Source: Paenibacillus xylanexedens (lineage in GTDB: Bacteria > Bacillota > Bacilli > Paenibacillales > Paenibacillaceae). Taken from it: a stretch of 64,000 bases of DNA. The stretch covers positions 2,976,001-3,040,000 of the forward strand of contig NZ_CP018620.1 of NCBI RefSeq assembly GCF_001908275.1, read 5' to 3'. The notes beneath the pieces are model-generated. The model was given only the letters and a program-made list of their open reading frames with translations. It did no database searches and was not told where the DNA came from. Positions 37,048-46,625 of this stretch are shown here, piece after piece. A program made the position numbers and the translations under genes. Numbering within the stretch: the first letter of the stretch is position 1; each line of letters begins with the position of its first letter.

Positions 37048-37446
37048 ATGCGAAAATGGATGTGGGCTTTACTCTTAATCATTCCGGTGATTGAATTATT
37101 TGGTTTTATTCTGATGAGTGACTGGATCGGAGCCGGAAAGACATTGCTTCTCATGATTCTCACGTCCTTGATTGGTATAGCAATGTTGCAGTTTGAAGGG
37201 CGAAAAGTACTTGTGGACGCCAAATCCGAGATGGAGCGTGGCAAGGTACCTGGAAGAAAAATGGTCGATGGTCTTTTTATTTTTGTCGGTGGTTTCTTGC
37301 TTTTGATTCCAGGCTTTGTAACGGATCTGATCGGCTTTACACTGGTATTTCCATTAACACGTCCGGTGTACCGTCTGTTCTTCCTGGGGTGGCTGGAGAA
37401 AAAAATGAAAAGTGGCAAAATTACGTTTTATCGTCGTCCGAAATGA
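37048..37446 (+). CDS. fxsA: FxsA-family membrane protein (YtzA equivalent)
   Basis: 132 residues. Two N-terminal membrane helices (about 4-22 and 27-47) are followed by 'LQFEGRKVLVDAKSEMERGK', then a hydrophobic hairpin ('DGLFIFVGGFLLLIPGFVTD') and a basic tail. The 'LLLIPGFVTD..G' motif is characteristic of FxsA/YtzA, named for relief of phage T7 exclusion by the F plasmid in E. coli. Position between pyk and ytvI matches B. subtilis ytzA. ATG 37048 follows AAAGGGG. Confidence 0.85.
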   Translation: MRKWMWALLLIIPVIELFGFILMSDWIGAGKTLLLMILTSLIGIAMLQFEGRKVLVDAKSEMERGKVPGRKMVDGLFIFVGGFLLLIPGFVTDLIGFTLVFPLTRPVYRLFFLGWLEKKMKSGKITFYRRPK

Positions 37447-37470
37447 AACACCAGTTGTTTTGTATAATGG

Positions 37471-37525
37471 AAAAGGCTCCGCTCAGCAGATGATTTCTGT
37501 TGAACGAAGCCCTTTTCTATTTTTC
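37471..37525. terminator. Bidirectional terminator between fxsA and ytvI
   Basis: AAAAGGCT (37471-37478) pairs with AGCCCTTTT near 37508-37516, with inner CAGCAGA/TCTGTTG pairing, between convergent genes. Confidence 0.75.
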
Positions 37526-37548
37526 CTGCGTGCTCATAAGATGATGCC

Positions 37549-38667
37549 TCATCGGACACGTCCGTTGATGATATACGTTCTGAGGTCGCGTAATACGTTA
37601 GCCCGATTGAACGCATCGAGAATCACGAGACTGACAGGGCCAATAATCAAGCCCAGAACACCGAACAACTTCAAACCCACAAACATGCCAACCAGCGTAG
37701 CGAGTGGGTCGAGCCCTACACTACTTGCAAGTACCTTCGGTTCAATAATCTGACGGGCAATCAGTAAGATCAGATAGATAATACTAATGCCAATACCCAG
37801 ATACAGATCCCCATTCATAAAGAGGTACGCTGCCCAAGGCACCATGATAAGGCCAACACCCAGATAAGGAAGCAGATCGACCAAACCAATCATCAGAGCG
37901 ATGGTGAAGGCTGAATTGACTTGCAATATAAGCAGTCCAATCATGACGAATAGTGCTGTAATCGAGATCATGATCAATTGTGCTCTTGCGTATCCAAACA
38001 GTGCCTTTTTAAGGTCGGTCCATATGTCGGAGATCGGCTTGCGAATGGAAGAGGGTACCCATCCAGATACGGTGATGTTGTGCCTGGTCCAGCTTTTGCT
38101 AATAAAGAATGTAGACAACAGAACAACGATTAATACCGCGCCCATGTTCGGCAGGGAAGTCAGCAGACTCAGAATCATGTTGAAAAATCCGGTGACCAGA
38201 TCGGTCACGGCTGTACCCACCGTTTCGGTCGTTTTACTGATATTGCTGTTGATGGTTTCCTGGTAGTTGGGATTCTCCTTGTAAAATTCATTGATCTGCG
38301 CAGTCAAACTCTGAATGGTGTCATTCTGGGTCCAGCGCACAAATGTGTCCTTGATCTCATCAACATGAAGATCAAAGCTTGTCGTAAGTGAAATGACTTC
38401 TTTTACCATTCGGGTAATCGCCGCAGACAGCACCACCGCAATGGCTCCAAAATAAAGGATCAATGAAAGAGTCACAGCCAGCCAGCGCGGGAATCGTGCT
38501 CGATGCTGAAGCAGTTTCACTAATGGATTCATGGCATAGGCGATAATCCAGGCAATCGCAAAAGGGTACAGAAGCGGGAACAGCAAGTATATGGCAACGG
38601 CGATCAGAACGGCCGCAATGATAACCCATAAGCCACGGAGCAGGCGTTTCATTATTATTCTATCCAA
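37549..38667 (-). CDS. ytvI: Sporulation integral membrane protein YtvI (AI-2E family)
   Basis: A 372-residue polytopic protein with two N-terminal helices, a long extracytoplasmic or periplasm-like coiled region (about 75-150) and five to six C-terminal helices, including 'SAFTIALMIGLVDLLPYLGV' and 'VGLKLFGVLGLIIGPVSLVI'. These are the hallmarks of the AI-2 exporter-like/YtvI family. The start is TTG 38667, set by AAGGAGAG nine bases upstream. Placement before citZ matches B. subtilis. A CATACA sequence (minus strand, 38708-38703) resembles a sigma-E -10 without a convincing -35. Confidence 0.85.
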   Translation of the reverse strand: MDRIIMKRLLRGLWVIIAAVLIAVAIYLLFPLLYPFAIAWIIAYAMNPLVKLLQHRARFPRWLAVTLSLILYFGAIAVVLSAAITRMVKEVISLTTSFDLHVDEIKDTFVRWTQNDTIQSLTAQINEFYKENPNYQETINSNISKTTETVGTAVTDLVTGFFNMILSLLTSLPNMGAVLIVVLLSTFFISKSWTRHNITVSGWVPSSIRKPISDIWTDLKKALFGYARAQLIMISITALFVMIGLLILQVNSAFTIALMIGLVDLLPYLGVGLIMVPWAAYLFMNGDLYLGIGISIIYLILLIARQIIEPKVLASSVGLDPLATLVGMFVGLKLFGVLGLIIGPVSLVILDAFNRANVLRDLRTYIINGRVR

Positions 38668-38793
38668 GCATCAACTCTCCTTAGTTCAATTAAGCCGACC
38701 TATGTATGATCCATGAAGCAGTATTAGAAATAGATGGCTATCTTAATTAATATAGAGCATTTACAAGGTTTTGAAACGCCGGGATGTTATCAG

Positions 38794-38824
38794 ATCTTGT
38801 TCAAAAGCGGATTTTGAACAAGAT
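38794..38824. repeat. Inverted repeat, probable ends-only remnant of the dispersed repeat
   Basis: ATCTTGTTCAAAA (38794-38806) and TTTTGAACAAGAT (38812-38824) are perfect 13-bp arms with a 5-nt spacer. TCAAAAGCGGA-TTTTGAACAA matches the reverse complement of the left end of the copy at 8023, apart from three missing bases. Confidence 0.5.
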
Positions 38825-38952
38825 GTATGGGGATTCTTTCTTTTGCCTAGAGTATGCCTTAGTATTACAGAATATAGCAATAGAAAGTTCTACATACGAC
38901 AGGATTGGTTAAAAAACATTAAATGTCAACCTTGTTTTTGTAAAGGCTTTCA

Positions 38953-38983
38953 AAACTTCTTTATCGGTCCGATAAAGAAGTTT
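38953..38983. repeat. 31-nt perfect palindrome upstream of citZ
   Basis: Arms AAACTTCTTTATCGG (38953-38967) and CCGATAAAGAAGTTT (38969-38983) are perfect complements around a single T. With no T run it is unlike a terminator and could bind a dimeric regulator or form a cruciform. Confidence 0.7.
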
Positions 38984-39162
38984 GATGTGCGAATGAACTC
39001 TCATCATGTTCACATAAACGACAAAATCCAGTATGATGTTATAAGTAAATACCGATTGACAGATAGGAAAACCACAGTTTGAAATATTTGTTAATTTTAA
39101 AATGAAAATGTTTACAAAAAGAGAATAGGTGCATTTTGGCACTTATATGACACTCTGGAATG

Positions 39163-39200
39163 GTTCCTGATTTCGCTTATTGTTCCTGATTTCGCTTATT
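39163..39200. repeat. 19-bp perfect tandem duplication just before the citZ ribosome-binding site
   Basis: GTTCCTGATTTCGCTTATT occurs at 39163-39181 and again at 39182-39200, directly abutting AAAGGAGAG of citZ. The position implies it is transcribed in the 5' leader. Confidence 0.9.
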
Positions 39201-39216
39201 AAAGGAGAGATGTAAT

Positions 39217-40329
39217 ATGACAGCTACCAAAGGTCTGGAAGGCATCGTTGCGACAACCTCTTCGATCAGTTCTATTGTAGACGGTGTGCTCACATACCGT
39301 GGTTACGATATCGACGATTTGGCTGAACATGCCAGCTTTGAAGAAGTTGCCTATTTGTTGTGGTTTGGTAAATTGCCAACAACGGATGAACTGAAATCCC
39401 TTCGTAAAAGCCTGAGCGATTACGCGCCGATTCCGAGCGAGTTGATTGCACAAATCCAATTGTACCCGAAAAACGTCAGTACCATGGCAGCACTTCGTTC
39501 CGCTGTCTCTGCACTTGCACTGTACGACGAGCAAGCGGATGAGATGACAACGGAAGCGAATGAGAACAAAGCGGTTAAGTTGCAAGCACAGTTGCCAACG
39601 ATTGTGGCAGCCATCGCCCGTATCCGTCAGGGCAAAGAACCTGTGGCTCCAAAAGAAGGCGCTTCCATCGCAGAGAACTTTTTATATATGATGACTGGTG
39701 AAGAACCATCCGAGACCGCAGTGAAAGCATTGGATCAAGCCCTTGTCCTGCATGCGGATCACGAGTTGAACGCGTCAACATTTTCAGCACGTGTAACGGT
39801 TGCTACGCTGTCAGATATCTATTCCGGTGTAACTTCCGCCATTGGCGCACTGAAGGGACCACTGCATGGCGGTGCTAATGAAGCCGTTATGAAAATGTTG
39901 AATGAGATCGGTACGCCTGATCGTCTTGAATCGGCAATTCAGGAAAAACTGAATAATCGTGAAAAGATCATGGGCTTTGGACACCGGGTGTACAAAAACG
40001 GTGATCCACGCGCTAAACATCTACAAAAGATGTCCAAGGAACTTGGCGAGATGAACAATGATACGCGCTTGTATGATATGTCTGTGAAGATCGAGGAACT
40101 GGTAACAGGACAAAAAGGACTGAAGCCTAACGTAGACTTCTATTCTGCTTCTGTATATACCCAACTGGAGATCGAACAGGAATTGTTCACTCCGATCTTT
40201 GCTATCAGCCGGGTGTCTGGATGGACAGCGCATATTTTGGAACAGCTTGCGGACAATCGCATCATTCGTCCACGTGCGGAGTACACTGGCCCTACAGAAC
40301 AGAAATACGTTTCTATTGAACTTCGCTAA
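39217..40329 (+). CDS. citZ: Citrate synthase
   Basis: A 370-residue homodimeric-type citrate synthase that condenses oxaloacetate and acetyl-CoA. Recognised by the 'YRGYDIDDLAEHASFEEVAYLL' start region (shown in part: YRGYDI), the active-site segment 'GPLHGGANEAVMKMLNEIG' and 'MGFGHRVYKNGDPRAKHLQK', with catalytic histidines and the later Asp in the 'NVDFYSASVY' region. ATG 39217 follows AAAGGAGAG. It heads the citZ-icd-mdh TCA cluster. A terminator is not obvious before icd, 147 bp away. Confidence 0.95.
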   Translation: MTATKGLEGIVATTSSISSIVDGVLTYRGYDIDDLAEHASFEEVAYLLWFGKLPTTDELKSLRKSLSDYAPIPSELIAQIQLYPKNVSTMAALRSAVSALALYDEQADEMTTEANENKAVKLQAQLPTIVAAIARIRQGKEPVAPKEGASIAENFLYMMTGEEPSETAVKALDQALVLHADHELNASTFSARVTVATLSDIYSGVTSAIGALKGPLHGGANEAVMKMLNEIGTPDRLESAIQEKLNNREKIMGFGHRVYKNGDPRAKHLQKMSKELGEMNNDTRLYDMSVKIEELVTGQKGLKPNVDFYSASVYTQLEIEQELFTPIFAISRVSGWTAHILEQLADNRIIRPRAEYTGPTEQKYVSIELR

Positions 40330-40476
40330 TAGCCGCAAAAACAGTATAATAATATGGACGAGGTGAAGGGTTGGAAAGCAGAGGCTTTACTGGCTTAAGC
40401 TCTCAGGACCCTTCTCTCAACAAGACTAGTGGTATGATGAATACTGCATATACGAAACCTAGGAGGAATTTTAACT

Positions 40477-41769
40477 ATGAAATTAGAAAAATTTGCTCAC
40501 CCAACTGAAGGCGAAAAAATCCAAATTGATAACGGTACACTTCAAGTACCTAGTAATCCAATCATTCCATTTATCGAAGGTGACGGTACAGGCCGTGATA
40601 TCTGGAAAGCTTCCAAACGTGTATTGGATGCAGCTGTTGAAAAAGCTTATGATGGCAACAAAAAAATCGCATGGTATGAAGTGTTTGCTGGACAAAAAGC
40701 ATTCGATACATACGGTGAGTGGTTGCCGAATGATACACTGGAAGCCATTCGTGAGTATATCGTAGCGATCAAAGGACCATTGACTACACCAATCGGTGGC
40801 GGTATTCGTTCCCTGAACGTAGCCCTGCGTCAAGAGCTTGACCTGTACACATGCTTGCGTCCTGTTCGTTATTTCGACGGTGTACCTTCTCCGGTTAAAC
40901 GTCCTGAGTTGGTAGACATGGTCATTTTCCGTGAGAATACGGAAGATATCTATGCAGGAATCGAGTATGCTGAAGGTTCTGAAGAAGTGAAAAAAGTGAT
41001 CCAGTTCCTGCAACAGGAGATGGGTGCTAACAAAATCCGTTTCCCTGAGACTTCCGGTATTGGTATCAAACCAGTTTCTTCCGAAGGTTCGAAACGTTTG
41101 GTACGTGCAGCAGTTCAGTACGCAATTGACCATAACCGTAAGACGGTTACATTGGTACACAAAGGTAATATCATGAAATTCACAGAAGGTGCCTTCAAAA
41201 ACTGGGGATATGAAGTGGCTGAAGAAGAGTTCGCTGACAAAGTATTCACATGGGCACAATACGACATCATCAAAGAAAACGAAGGTACAGATGCAGCGAA
41301 TGCAGCACAAAAAGCTGCTGAAGATGCTGGTAAAATCATCGTAAAAGATGCGATTGCCGATATCGCTCTGCAACAAGTATTGACTCGTCCAGGCGAATTT
41401 GATGTTATCGCAACATTGAACCTGAACGGTGACTATCTGTCCGATGCACTTGCAGCGCAAGTTGGCGGAATTGGTATCGCTCCTGGAGCGAACATCAACT
41501 ACGTAACAGGACATGCTATCTTCGAAGCAACTCACGGTACTGCACCTAAATACGCGGACAAAGATGTCGTGAACCCAGGTTCCGTTATTCTGTCCGGAGT
41601 AATGTTGCTTGAGCACTTGGGATGGCAAGAAGCAGCTAACCTGATCTACAAAGGTATGGAAACATCCATTAACAATAAAACAGTAACGTATGACTTTGCA
41701 CGTCTGATGGACGGCGCTACTGAAGTGAAATGTTCTGAATTCGCGGATCAAATCATTAAAAACCTGTAA
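40477..41769 (+). CDS. icd: Isocitrate dehydrogenase (NADP-type)
   Basis: A 430-residue enzyme oxidising isocitrate to 2-oxoglutarate. The substrate loop '[20 protein letters not shown]' contains the serine equivalent to the regulatory Ser of E. coli Icd. '[11 protein letters not shown]', '[10 protein letters not shown]' (metal aspartates) and '[19 protein letters not shown]' (NADP site) are all present. AGGAGGAA precedes ATG 40477. mdh starts 15 bp downstream. Strongly biased codon use suggests high expression; this also produces a long open frame on the opposite strand with no independent support. Confidence 0.96.
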   Translation: MKLEKFAHPTEGEKIQIDNGTLQVPSNPIIPFIEGDGTGRDIWKASKRVLDAAVEKAYDGNKKIAWYEVFAGQKAFDTYGEWLPNDTLEAIREYIVAIKGPLTTPIGGGIRSLNVALRQELDLYTCLRPVRYFDGVPSPVKRPELVDMVIFRENTEDIYAGIEYAEGSEEVKKVIQFLQQEMGANKIRFPETSGIGIKPVSSEGSKRLVRAAVQYAIDHNRKTVTLVHKGNIMKFTEGAFKNWGYEVAEEEFADKVFTWAQYDIIKENEGTDAANAAQKAAEDAGKIIVKDAIADIALQQVLTRPGEFDVIATLNLNGDYLSDALAAQVGGIGIAPGANINYVTGHAIFEATHGTAPKYADKDVVNPGSVILSGVMLLEHLGWQEAANLIYKGMETSINNKTVTYDFARLMDGATEVKCSEFADQIIKNL

Positions 41770-41784
41770 GGGGAGATGTGAATC

Positions 41785-42726
41785 TTGACTATTCAGCGCA
41801 AAAAAATCACAGTAGTCGGCGCCGGTTTTACCGGTGCTACGACCGCATTAATGCTTGCCCAAAAAGAACTCGGGGATGTTGTGCTGGTTGATATTCCTCA
41901 ACTGGAGAACCCGACGAAGGGGAAAGCACTCGATATGATGGAAGCAAGTCCTGTTCAAGGATTTGACAGTCATATCGTCGGTACTTCCAACTACGAAGAT
42001 ACTGCAGGTTCTGAGATTGTAATCATCACCGCTGGTATCGCCCGTAAACCGGGTATGAGCCGCGACGATCTGGTCAATACGAATGCGGGTATCGTGAAGT
42101 CCGTTTGTGAAAATGTGAAAAAATATTGCCCTGATTCCATCGTCATTATTCTAAGCAACCCGGTGGATGCGATGACTTATGCAGCTTATCAGACCCTTGG
42201 TTTTCCTAAAAACCGTGTTATCGGTCAGTCAGGTGTTCTGGATACAGCACGTTACTGTACCTTCATTGCGCAAGAGTTGAACGTATCTGTTGAAGATGTT
42301 CGTGGATTCGTTCTTGGCGGCCACGGGGACGATATGGTACCCCTCGTTCGTTATTCGAGTGTAGGTGGTATTCCGATTGACACGCTGATTCCGGCAGAAC
42401 GCATTGAGTCCATTGTTCAACGCACACGTGTTGGCGGAGGCGAGATTGTGAATTTGCTGGGTAACGGCAGTGCCTATTATGCACCAGCAGCTTCGCTTGT
42501 TCAGATGACCGAAGCCATTTTGAAGGACAAGAAACGTATCATTCCAGTGATCGCTTATCTTGAAGGTGAATATGGCTATAATGATTTGTTCCTCGGTGTA
42601 CCAACCATTTTGGGTGGTAATGGCATTGAGAAAATATTCGAACTTGACCTGACAGCGGAAGAAAAAGCAGGGTTGGATAAATCGGCTGATTCGGTTCGCA
42701 ACGTCATTTCGGTAGTAAACCTGTAA
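41785..42726 (+). CDS. mdh: Malate dehydrogenase (LDH-like type)
   Basis: A 313-residue NAD-dependent enzyme. The Rossmann motif '[18 protein letters not shown]' is followed by '[16 protein letters not shown]', substrate arginines in '[12 protein letters not shown]' and '[10 protein letters not shown]', and the catalytic His in '[12 protein letters not shown]'. The start is TTG 41785 behind GGGGAGATG; the ATG at 41776 is immediately followed by a stop. Last gene of the TCA cluster, ended by a strong terminator. Confidence 0.96.
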   Translation: MTIQRKKITVVGAGFTGATTALMLAQKELGDVVLVDIPQLENPTKGKALDMMEASPVQGFDSHIVGTSNYEDTAGSEIVIITAGIARKPGMSRDDLVNTNAGIVKSVCENVKKYCPDSIVIILSNPVDAMTYAAYQTLGFPKNRVIGQSGVLDTARYCTFIAQELNVSVEDVRGFVLGGHGDDMVPLVRYSSVGGIPIDTLIPAERIESIVQRTRVGGGEIVNLLGNGSAYYAPAASLVQMTEAILKDKKRIIPVIAYLEGEYGYNDLFLGVPTILGGNGIEKIFELDLTAEEKAGLDKSADSVRNVISVVNL

Positions 42727-42754
42727 GTTTGAAAACTTTTTGAACAGAAGCTAA

Positions 42755-42790
42755 AAGAAAACCTCCGGTAAACCCGGAGGTTTTCTTTTC
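42755..42790 (+). terminator. Intrinsic terminator of the citZ-icd-mdh cluster
   Basis: GAAAACCTCCGG (42757-42768) pairs perfectly with 42774-42785, then TTTTC. Confidence 0.9.
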
Positions 42791-42861
42791 TTTGGATAAG
42801 TTCCCCAGTATAATGGGATGTGATGTATAGCACACCGAAAATGTTGAGGAGGATGAAAATT

Positions 42862-43287
42862 TTGACAATGATTATGTATTTGCTCCATATTGTTGGAGCA
42901 CTGGCGATGGGATTCTATTTGATTCTGCCATTTGTGGTCGGTAAAATCCGTACTTTGAATGCCGCAGCACAAGAGGGAGCCTTTGCATCGCTTCGTTCTT
43001 TGAACAAAGTCGCGCAGTATGGACTTGTAATCCAACTTCTTACTGGTGGTTACCTGATGACCAAAGGTGAGTATTCTCATGTCTGGATGGCTGTCGTTGT
43101 TGTTCTGCTCTTGGCTATTGCGGCTATTGGAGGAATTATGGGTAAACCGCTGCGACTCGCTGCAGAAGGTGTGAAAAACAAACGTGATGTGGGTCCTGAG
43201 CAAAGCAAGATCCGTATGTTCAGTACACTTCTGGCTGTATTCTTGCTAATCATGGTGTACCTGATGGTGAATAATCAGGTGATCTAA
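42862..43287 (+). CDS. Four-helix membrane protein, unknown function
   Basis: 141 residues with four hydrophobic helices (about 4-24, 48-68, 72-92 and 118-138) joined by short basic loops ('KIRTLNAAAQEG', 'GKPLRLAAEGVKNKRDVGPE'). I favour TTG 42862, nine bases after AGGAGG; ATG 42868 is possible, and the ATG at 42853 is too close to the site. It is monocistronic, between the mdh terminator and a strong terminator at 43405. I do not recognise the family; the topology recalls small DUF2269- or CopD-like proteins. Confidence 0.65.
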   Translation: MTMIMYLLHIVGALAMGFYLILPFVVGKIRTLNAAAQEGAFASLRSLNKVAQYGLVIQLLTGGYLMTKGEYSHVWMAVVVVLLLAIAAIGGIMGKPLRLAAEGVKNKRDVGPEQSKIRMFSTLLAVFLLIMVYLMVNNQVI

Positions 43288-43404
43288 GTGCGTGGCGTAC
43301 GGTTAATCCACCCTACGAAGATGTATTGTTAGTTGTTGGTTAAGCGTTTGCAGACGTAATTAGGACAAGCCGGATGAGATGTAAGATGGTGTTTCGTTGA
43401 AACA

Positions 43405-43445
43405 AACAAAAAATAGACAGCCTCATTGGCTGTCTATTTTTTGTT
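43405..43445. terminator. Strong bidirectional terminator
   Basis: AACAAAAAATAGACAGCC (43405-43422) pairs perfectly with 43428-43445 around a 5-nt loop, giving A/T tracts on both strands between convergent genes. Confidence 0.9.
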
Positions 43446-43551
43446 ATTACCAAGATGAAATCAGTAGTACTCGGTTTATTTTGAACTGGAACTAGAGGGA
43501 TCACTACCATACATATCATCATACATATTCATCTGACACGGTCTACGTTGG

Positions 43552-45111
43552 TTAGGTTGTACTCACAGTATACGCCCGCACTGCATTTCGACCATTACGC
43601 TTGGATTCGTACAAGGCAGTATCAGCATCGCGTAACAAGGACTCCAGCGAATCTGACCCTCCATTGTACTGGGCAATACCAAAGCTTGAGGTGAGCGTAA
43701 TAGGCACTCCCTTAACATCCAGGGGGTCATTCAACAAGGCAACTCTCAGTTGTTCGGCAAGTTTCTCGGCTCCTGGAAGCGAGGTGTTCGGAAGAGCGAT
43801 GACAAACTCTTCGCCTCCATAACGGGCAAACAACATCTCAGGGCTTAAATATCGATTACAAACAGAGACCACATGAATGATGGCCTGATCGCCAACATCA
43901 TGCCCGTACGTATCGTTGATGCGTTTAAAGTAATCAATATCAAATAAAATAAATGAGACAGGTTGCGGATTAAGCTGAGCTTCACTCAAAATCTCCCGTC
44001 CTCTATGCAAAAATTGAGTGCGATTATAGATTTTGGTCAAACCATCGAAATAAGCCAGTTGTTTCAGCTGTTCTTGCAAGAAGCGTTGTTCCGTTATATC
44101 GATTAACATAATTAGACTGCCCACAGCCTGTGCATCCTTGTTATACACGTAAGATGTCCTGACCTGATAACAGACGGTCTCTCCGTTTAACTGCCAGTAC
44201 AGATCGGTTTGCAATCCTTCTCTTCCGTATTCAACGGGAAACGTCTTTCCAGCAAGATTAAGCCAGATATCATCCAAGGGTTGGCCAATCATGGTTGTAT
44301 TAAGCTCTGGCAACATGTCACGCAGAGATCTGTTGTAATCGACCAGTCGATTGAAACTATCCAGTACAATAACACCTTCACGCATACTCTCGAAAATACT
44401 GTCTTTGGCGATGGGTACGATGGTCAGGAGACGTGAGGATAGAATGGCCCAGATATACATGGCAGATGTGATACACATGAGCACGGGGACGGGGTCCATC
44501 CCGCCGGGGGTCAAACCAAGCAAATACAGAAAAGCTGCGACCATAGGAATAATCTGTGAAGTAATGAGAGTAAGTAATTGACGACGATACATCTTCTTGG
44601 TGTGTCTCCATTGTCCGATCAGAATGAGGCAGGCACATAACAGACAGGAAAAGGTGAATGCACCATGTACAACATACCATTGGCCCACTGCGATATCCAT
44701 CAGAGGAACGGTACTATCTTCTCTCAGCCATACTTTTTTATAAAATAGATGATGAAAGTCATTGGTTGCAACCATACCTAGTGTAATGGAAGGGATTACA
44801 AACAGCGCGGCAGTTACCTTTTTGGATAACGTTTTTCCTGTGTACTTTATCATCAACATGAGGCCTAGAGATGCGGAGAAGGGCATGCCTATATACTCCA
44901 CGGTGGTCCAAAACTTCATCTGTTCCAGCGTGTTGCTGGCTAGTTCAATAGCATAACCAAAAGTATATATGGAGAGTGCTGCTGTGTAGAGAATGAATAT
45001 TTTGGAACTGGGAATCTCGGATCTTCTGAAATAGGTATATAAACACAAAAAGACATTCAGCACGGCTGAAGTAGCGACGAGTGTTATATATGAATTAATA
45101 TGCGATTCCAT
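43552..45111 (-). CDS. Membrane diguanylate cyclase: 7TM, PAS and GGDEF domains
   Basis: A 519-residue protein. Seven N-terminal membrane helices (about 8-225) resemble the histidine-kinase N-terminal 7TM sensor. A PAS-like domain follows (about 235-335, 'DSFNRLVDYNRSLRDMLPEL', 'VGSLIMLIDITEQR'), then a GGDEF domain (about 350-515). The catalytic motif is intact ('ARYGGEEFVIALP'), with 'FDIDYFKRINDTYGHDVGDQ' upstream. It probably makes cyclic di-GMP from two GTP in response to a membrane or PAS signal. I see no RxxD product-inhibition site immediately before the motif. Monocistronic. Confidence 0.9.
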   Translation of the reverse strand: MESHINSYITLVATSAVLNVFLCLYTYFRRSEIPSSKIFILYTAALSIYTFGYAIELASNTLEQMKFWTTVEYIGMPFSASLGLMLMIKYTGKTLSKKVTAALFVIPSITLGMVATNDFHHLFYKKVWLREDSTVPLMDIAVGQWYVVHGAFTFSCLLCACLILIGQWRHTKKMYRRQLLTLITSQIIPMVAAFLYLLGLTPGGMDPVPVLMCITSAMYIWAILSSRLLTIVPIAKDSIFESMREGVIVLDSFNRLVDYNRSLRDMLPELNTTMIGQPLDDIWLNLAGKTFPVEYGREGLQTDLYWQLNGETVCYQVRTSYVYNKDAQAVGSLIMLIDITEQRFLQEQLKQLAYFDGLTKIYNRTQFLHRGREILSEAQLNPQPVSFILFDIDYFKRINDTYGHDVGDQAIIHVVSVCNRYLSPEMLFARYGGEEFVIALPNTSLPGAEKLAEQLRVALLNDPLDVKGVPITLTSSFGIAQYNGGSDSLESLLRDADTALYESKRNGRNAVRAYTVSTT

Positions 45112-45500
45112 TGTCAGGTCTCCATGTTAGGTTAGAATGATTAAACCAATAAAGATGAGAGTTAAAGCACATCAGTATACTGTACATTGTACATCAGCCC
45201 AAGCAGCATAGGAATACACTTTGTATCATGAAACAGTCTAATTTCGAATAAATTTCGAATTTTGGCAAAACAGGCATTAAAGCAAATCGGTTGTTTGACA
45301 TCCAAAGAGAGTGGTAAATAACGATTAGAGACAGCACACTGAGGTTTAATTTGCTGTTCATCGCAGAAGAATAATCTGAACTGTTCATGCCATCCTACAG
45401 AATGAGACTTTTTCAGAGAACGAAAGACAAGGAAGGTTACAGTTAGAGTCCATGTCTTCTGTAATCCAAATATGTTCACATTTTGAGAGGAGAATGTTAG
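45112..45500. other. 389-bp divergent intergenic region
   Basis: Contains two 10-bp AATTTCGAAT repeats at 45240-45249 and 45251-45260 (11-bp period, each with a TTCGAA palindrome). A rightward TTGACA at 45295 is followed after 17 bp by a weak ATAACG. A minus-strand open frame (45162-45479) is cysteine-rich, lacks a ribosome-binding site and is not credited. Confidence 0.5.
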
Positions 45501-46373
45501 ATGTCAACCAACACACAACAAAATCAAAAAACAATGCCAGCACAGCATCAGGATCAACGCCCCGGTATTGAATCGGAGATGCATCCCAGACCGGAATTTG
45601 AGAAGCCTGAATACAAGGCAGCAGGTAAACTGACGGGTAAGGTGGCCCTTATTACAGGGGGTGACAGCGGAATTGGACGTGCTGTTGCTGTTACGTATGC
45701 CAAGGAAGGCGCGGATGTCGCCATTGTATACCTGAGCGAGCACGAAGATGCCAAGGAAACGAAACGTCAGGTCGAACAAGAAGGACGCAAGTGCATCTTG
45801 ATTGCAGGTGACATTGGTGATGATGCCTTTGCGAAGAAATCGGTTCAGCAGACAGTAGATGAACTGGGCAAACTGGACATTGTCGTGAATAACGCAGCAG
45901 AACAGCATCCACAGCAGAATCTGGAGGATATTACGCCAGAACAGCTGGAGCGTACATTCCGAACCAACATCTTCGGCATGTTCTATGTGACGCAGGCAGC
46001 CCTGCCACATCTGAAGAAGGGCAGTACGATTATTAATACAACCTCCATCACAGCCTATCGCGGAAGCCCAACCCTGCTTGACTATTCATCTACCAAAGGA
46101 GCAATCACTTCGTTCACTCGTTCGTTATCGATGAATGTGATTGAGAAGGGAATTCGTGTCAATGCCGTTGCACCAGGGCCGATCTGGACACCACTCATTC
46201 CATCCACATTTGATGAGAAAAAAGTAAGTGAGTTCGGCGCAACGCAGCCAATGAAGCGGCCAGGACAACCGGATGAACTGGCTCCCGCTTACGTATACCT
46301 TGCTTCGGATGACTCTTCGTATGTGAGCGGACAGGTGATGCATGTGAATGGTGGCGAAGTGGTGAACGGATAA
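45501..46373 (+). CDS. SDR-family oxidoreductase, general-stress type (YdaD/YhxC-like)
   Basis: A 290-residue short-chain dehydrogenase. A hydrophilic N-terminal extension of about 45 residues ('QHQDQRPGIESEMHPRPE') precedes the Rossmann core. The cofactor motif is 'ITGGDSGIGRAVAV', then 'NNAAEQHP', the catalytic Ser in 'NTTSITAYRGSP' and Tyr-Lys in 'DYSSTKGAI'. The long proline- and glutamine-rich leader is typical of stress-induced SDRs such as YdaD. GAGAGGAG precedes ATG 45501. Substrate unknown. Confidence 0.88.
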   Translation: MSTNTQQNQKTMPAQHQDQRPGIESEMHPRPEFEKPEYKAAGKLTGKVALITGGDSGIGRAVAVTYAKEGADVAIVYLSEHEDAKETKRQVEQEGRKCILIAGDIGDDAFAKKSVQQTVDELGKLDIVVNNAAEQHPQQNLEDITPEQLERTFRTNIFGMFYVTQAALPHLKKGSTIINTTSITAYRGSPTLLDYSSTKGAITSFTRSLSMNVIEKGIRVNAVAPGPIWTPLIPSTFDEKKVSEFGATQPMKRPGQPDELAPAYVYLASDDSSYVSGQVMHVNGGEVVNG

Positions 46374-46419
46374 TACGTTAAGAACGTTTAGATTCAGGAT
46401 AAGATTGATTATATAGAGA

Positions 46420-46460
46420 GACGTATCGCTTTCAGCATGGCTGAGCGGTGCGTCTTTTTT
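46420..46460 (+). terminator. Intrinsic terminator of the SDR gene
   Basis: GACGTATCGCT (46420-46430) pairs with AGCGGTGCGTC (46443-46453) apart from the central bases, followed by Ts. Confidence 0.75.
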
Positions 46461-46625
46461 ATATCAGGTGAATATGTATGTCAAAGATGCGGTTAGCACC
46501 TGTTTACAAAAGTCGGCATCTCTGTTGATACAACTATGATAATTTATTAATAGCCATGTCTGACTGGAAACTCCCTAATCTGTGATATGATAGATCGAGC
46601 AATTATACTCGGAGGGACCAGTCAT

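Larger units (their letters stand above)
38668..39216. other. 549-bp intergenic region between ytvI and citZ
   Basis: AT-rich and without a convincing gene; one 103-codon frame (38771-39082) has no ribosome-binding site and runs through the inverted repeats. It holds a short inverted repeat (38794-38824), a 31-nt near-perfect palindrome (38953-38983) and a 19-bp tandem duplication (39163-39200). Promoters for both divergent genes must lie here. Confidence 0.6.

Noticed and set aside
38771..39082. 103-codon frame upstream of citZ
   Set aside because: Runs through the inverted repeats and palindrome; no ribosome-binding site.
40483..41751. Long open frame (422 codons) antisense to icd
   Set aside because: Same bias artefact; the Cys/Phe-rich product mirrors icd codons and lacks a start signal.
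45162..45479. 105-codon minus-strand frame between GGDEF and SDR genes
   Set aside because: Cysteine- and phenylalanine-rich, no start signal, covers the promoter region.
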